Source of the DNA: Alphaproteobacteria bacterium
GTDB taxonomy: Bacteria > Pseudomonadota > Alphaproteobacteria > DSM-16000 > Inquilinaceae
Direction: 5' to 3'
Length of the DNA: 64,000 bases
NCBI GenBank assembly: GCA_028277405.1
Contig: JANQGH010000055.1
Location: 62,001-126,000, forward strand
Of the stretch, positions 62,297 through 64,000 are shown piece after piece; positions within the stretch are counted from its first letter, which is position 1, and each line of letters opens with the position of its first letter. The notes under the pieces were generated by a model. It saw only the letters and a list, made by a program, of their open reading frames with translations. It ran no database searches and was not told the origin of the DNA. Position numbers and translations under genes: made by a program.

Positions 62297-64000
62297 CCGA
62301 CCCGCGCTACCCGAACCTGCTGGCACCGATCGATATCGGTCCGCGCCGTGTGCGCAATCGGGTCTGGATGCTGGCCCACGCGACCTTGCTGGTGAAGGAC
62401 CACCTGTTCACCGACGCGCATGTCGCCTATTACGTCGCCCGCGCGCGGGGCGGTGTCGGCGCCATCACCATGGAGGCGATGGCCGTCCACCCGACCACCC
62501 AGCCCTATAAGGGCAAGGCCTTCGCCTTCGACGAGCGCATGGTCGCGCAGTACAAGAAGATCGCCGACGCGGTCCACCAGGAAGGCGCGATCCTGCTGAC
62601 CCAGCCCTGGCACCGGGGGCGGCAGACGAACAGCGTTGCCAACGGGCTGCCGGTCTGGGCACCGTCCTCGGTGCCCTGCGCGGTCTATCGCGAAATGCCC
62701 CATGTCATGAGCCCGAGTGAAATCGATGACATCATCGAGGGCTACCGGTTATCCGCGCGACACGCCAGATCGGGCGATCTCGACGGCATCGAGGTGGCGG
62801 GCCTGGCCCACGGCTACCTGATCGGCCAGTTCCTGTCGCCGGCGATCAATCACCGCACGGACCAATTCGGCGGCTCGCTGGAAAACCGGCTGCGCATCGT
62901 CGAGGAGATCCTGCAGGCAACCCGCGAAGAGGCCGGCCCCGACCTGATCGTCGGTGTGCGCATGAACGGCGATGACGGGCATCCGGGCGGCTTGGGGCCG
63001 GACGAGTGGGCCGACATCGCCCGCCGGCTGGAGGCCACTGGGCTGGTCGACTACTTCTCCGTCAGCCAGGGCACCTACATCAACCGGATGCTGATCTACC
63101 CGACCAGCCCGGAAATCCACGGCTTTCAAATGCCGGCGACGCACAAGATCGCCGACGCGGTCGAGGTGCCGGTGATCGGCGGTGGCCGCATCGTCACCCA
63201 TGAGGAGGCGGAGCGGTTCCTGGCCGACGGCGCCTGCGACATCATCGGCGTCGCCCGACAGTTGATCGCCGACCCGGACTGGGTCGCCAAGGCGGCCGAT
63301 GCGAAGGCGGAGCCGATCCGACCCTGCGTCGGCGCCAACTGGTGCATGTCCTCGATCTTCGCCCAGGCCCCGATCGCCTGCATCCACAACCCGGCGGCGG
63401 GTGCGGAGACCGAGCTGGGGCCGGACACGCTGACCAAGGCCGATCAGCCCAAGAAGGTCGCGGTCATCGGCGGCGGGCCGGCGGGCCTGCGCGCGGCACT
63501 CACCGCCGCTCAGCGTGGCCACCGCGTCACCTTGTATGAGGCGCGCGCACAACTGGGCGGCCAGGTGCGCCTGTGGAGCCAAGCCGAAAGCCGGCGCGAA
63601 CTGGTCGAGATCGTCGACTGGCTGTCCGACCGTTTGGCCGAGACCGATGTCGAGATCAGAACCGGTGTCCGCGCGGATGCCCAGACCCTGCTGGACGAGG
63701 GTTATGACTCGGTGGTCGTTGCCACCGGCGCCGTTGGCCTGAAGCATGGCTGGACACCGCTGCGGCCCGAAAAATGGGACGGGCACAGCACGGTTCCGGG
63801 TGCGGAAACCGCCACCGTCTATTCCTACATCGAGCTTCTGGAACGCCGTCCGAAGCTGCCTTCCAAGGTCCTTGTCTTCGACGCGCTCGGCGGTCGACAG
63901 GGTGCCGTGGTGGCGGAGTATTGCGCGCGCCACGCCGACGAGGTGGTGTTTGCCACCCAGCTTGGCCAGCCATCGCCCGACCTCGGGTCCAGCCGCGACT
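62293..64000 (+). CDS. TMADH-type NADH:flavin oxidoreductase, C-terminus cut by window edge
   Basis: The 569 visible residues start MTDPRYPNLLAPIDIGPRRV with an FMN barrel (GIEVAGLAHGYLIGQFLSPA, NHRTDQFGGSLENRLRIVEE), then the cluster motif PCVGANWCMSSIF with a later IACIHNP, and an FAD domain (KVAVIGGGPAGLRAAL). The second Cys of the usual CxxCxxC is Ala, so three of four ligand Cys remain, unlike the intact copy at 51.0-53.0 kb. A similar CVGAxxC pattern, as I recall, occurs in N-methylproline demethylase-like proteins. ATGA overlap puts it in the importer operon. The stop lies beyond the window. Confidence 0.88.
   Translation, partial: MTDPRYPNLLAPIDIGPRRVRNRVWMLAHATLLVKDHLFTDAHVAYYVARARGGVGAITMEAMAVHPTTQPYKGKAFAFDERMVAQYKKIADAVHQEGAILLTQPWHRGRQTNSVANGLPVWAPSSVPCAVYREMPHVMSPSEIDDIIEGYRLSARHARSGDLDGIEVAGLAHGYLIGQFLSPAINHRTDQFGGSLENRLRIVEEILQATREEAGPDLIVGVRMNGDDGHPGGLGPDEWADIARRLEATGLVDYFSVSQGTYINRMLIYPTSPEIHGFQMPATHKIADAVEVPVIGGGRIVTHEEAERFLADGACDIIGVARQLIADPDWVAKAADAKAEPIRPCVGANWCMSSIFAQAPIACIHNPAAGAETELGPDTLTKADQPKKVAVIGGGPAGLRAALTAAQRGHRVTLYEARAQLGGQVRLWSQAESRRELVEIVDWLSDRLAETDVEIRTGVRADAQTLLDEGYDSVVVATGAVGLKHGWTPLRPEKWDGHSTVPGAETATVYSYIELLERRPKLPSKVLVFDALGGRQGAVVAEYCARHADEVVFATQLGQPSPDLGSSRD

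Overview
The window is GC-rich, densely packed bacterial DNA. Codon use, the transporter types, the KorAB/GltD-like trio, the HmrR/CueR-type copper switch and the many ABC-fed catabolic operons suggest an alphaproteobacterium, perhaps of the Rhodospirillales or a related order. That is an inference from gene content; there is no rRNA or other marker here. I found no rRNA, tRNA, CRISPR array, insertion sequence or phage gene. About 56 protein genes are supported, and most lie in operons with 1-11 base overlaps.

Region 1 (1-18.6 kb) is one very long catabolic operon, 1041-17742, with 17 co-directional genes. A truncated, divergent GntR/FCD regulator flanks it on the left and a convergent GntR/FCD regulator on the right. 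The order is VOC protein, E1-alpha and E1-beta of a 2-oxoacid dehydrogenase, SDR, a four-gene hpxWXYZ-like (also AtzG/E/H-like) amide-hydrolysis cassette, a Dpp-type ABC importer (Tat-exported binding protein, two permeases, two ATPases), an amidohydrolase-fold protein that has lost metal ligands, a cyclase-family hydrolase, a deaminase-like amidohydrolase and a Gfo/Idh/MocA oxidoreductase. It reads as a complete uptake and hydrolysis route for a small nitrogen-rich compound, such as a ureide, oxalurate-like molecule or cyclic imide, with carbon passing to an E1 that has no E2/E3 here. This is the best candidate for an undescribed system.

Region 2 (18.6-22.3 kb) holds a DsbA-fold isomerase and an S8 protease with an extreme Asp-rich linker, divergent from an ECF sigma/anti-sigma pair. 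Region 3 (22.3-27 kb) is a three-gene 2-oxoacid:acceptor oxidoreductase (KorB, KorA, and a GltD-like flavoprotein with two 4Fe-4S motifs). Region 4 (27.1-33.9 kb) has a cyclase and a beta-keto acid cleavage enzyme divergent from a TetR gene and a three-subunit molybdenum hydroxylase. Region 5 (33.9-41.4 kb) has a secreted NTR-like protein, two AraC regulators and a split ABC importer with a PhyH dioxygenase and a MetE-core methyltransferase.

Region 6 (41.4-47.6 kb) has a DUF2306 membrane protein, a MipA-like outer membrane protein and a divergent TetR gene that appears to start at ATT after a near-perfect ribosome-binding site. It also has a formyltransferase-like protein and a copper operon (copA, cueR) with a textbook MerR-type promoter. 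Region 7 (47.6-50.8 kb) has a PHB-depolymerase-like esterase and a tight adenylating ligase/GNAT/carrier-protein cassette. Region 8 (51-64 kb) has two TMADH-type flavoenzymes flanking TauD, DUF2848, two tandem-duplicated binding proteins and a second Dpp-type importer; the last flavoenzyme runs off the window end.
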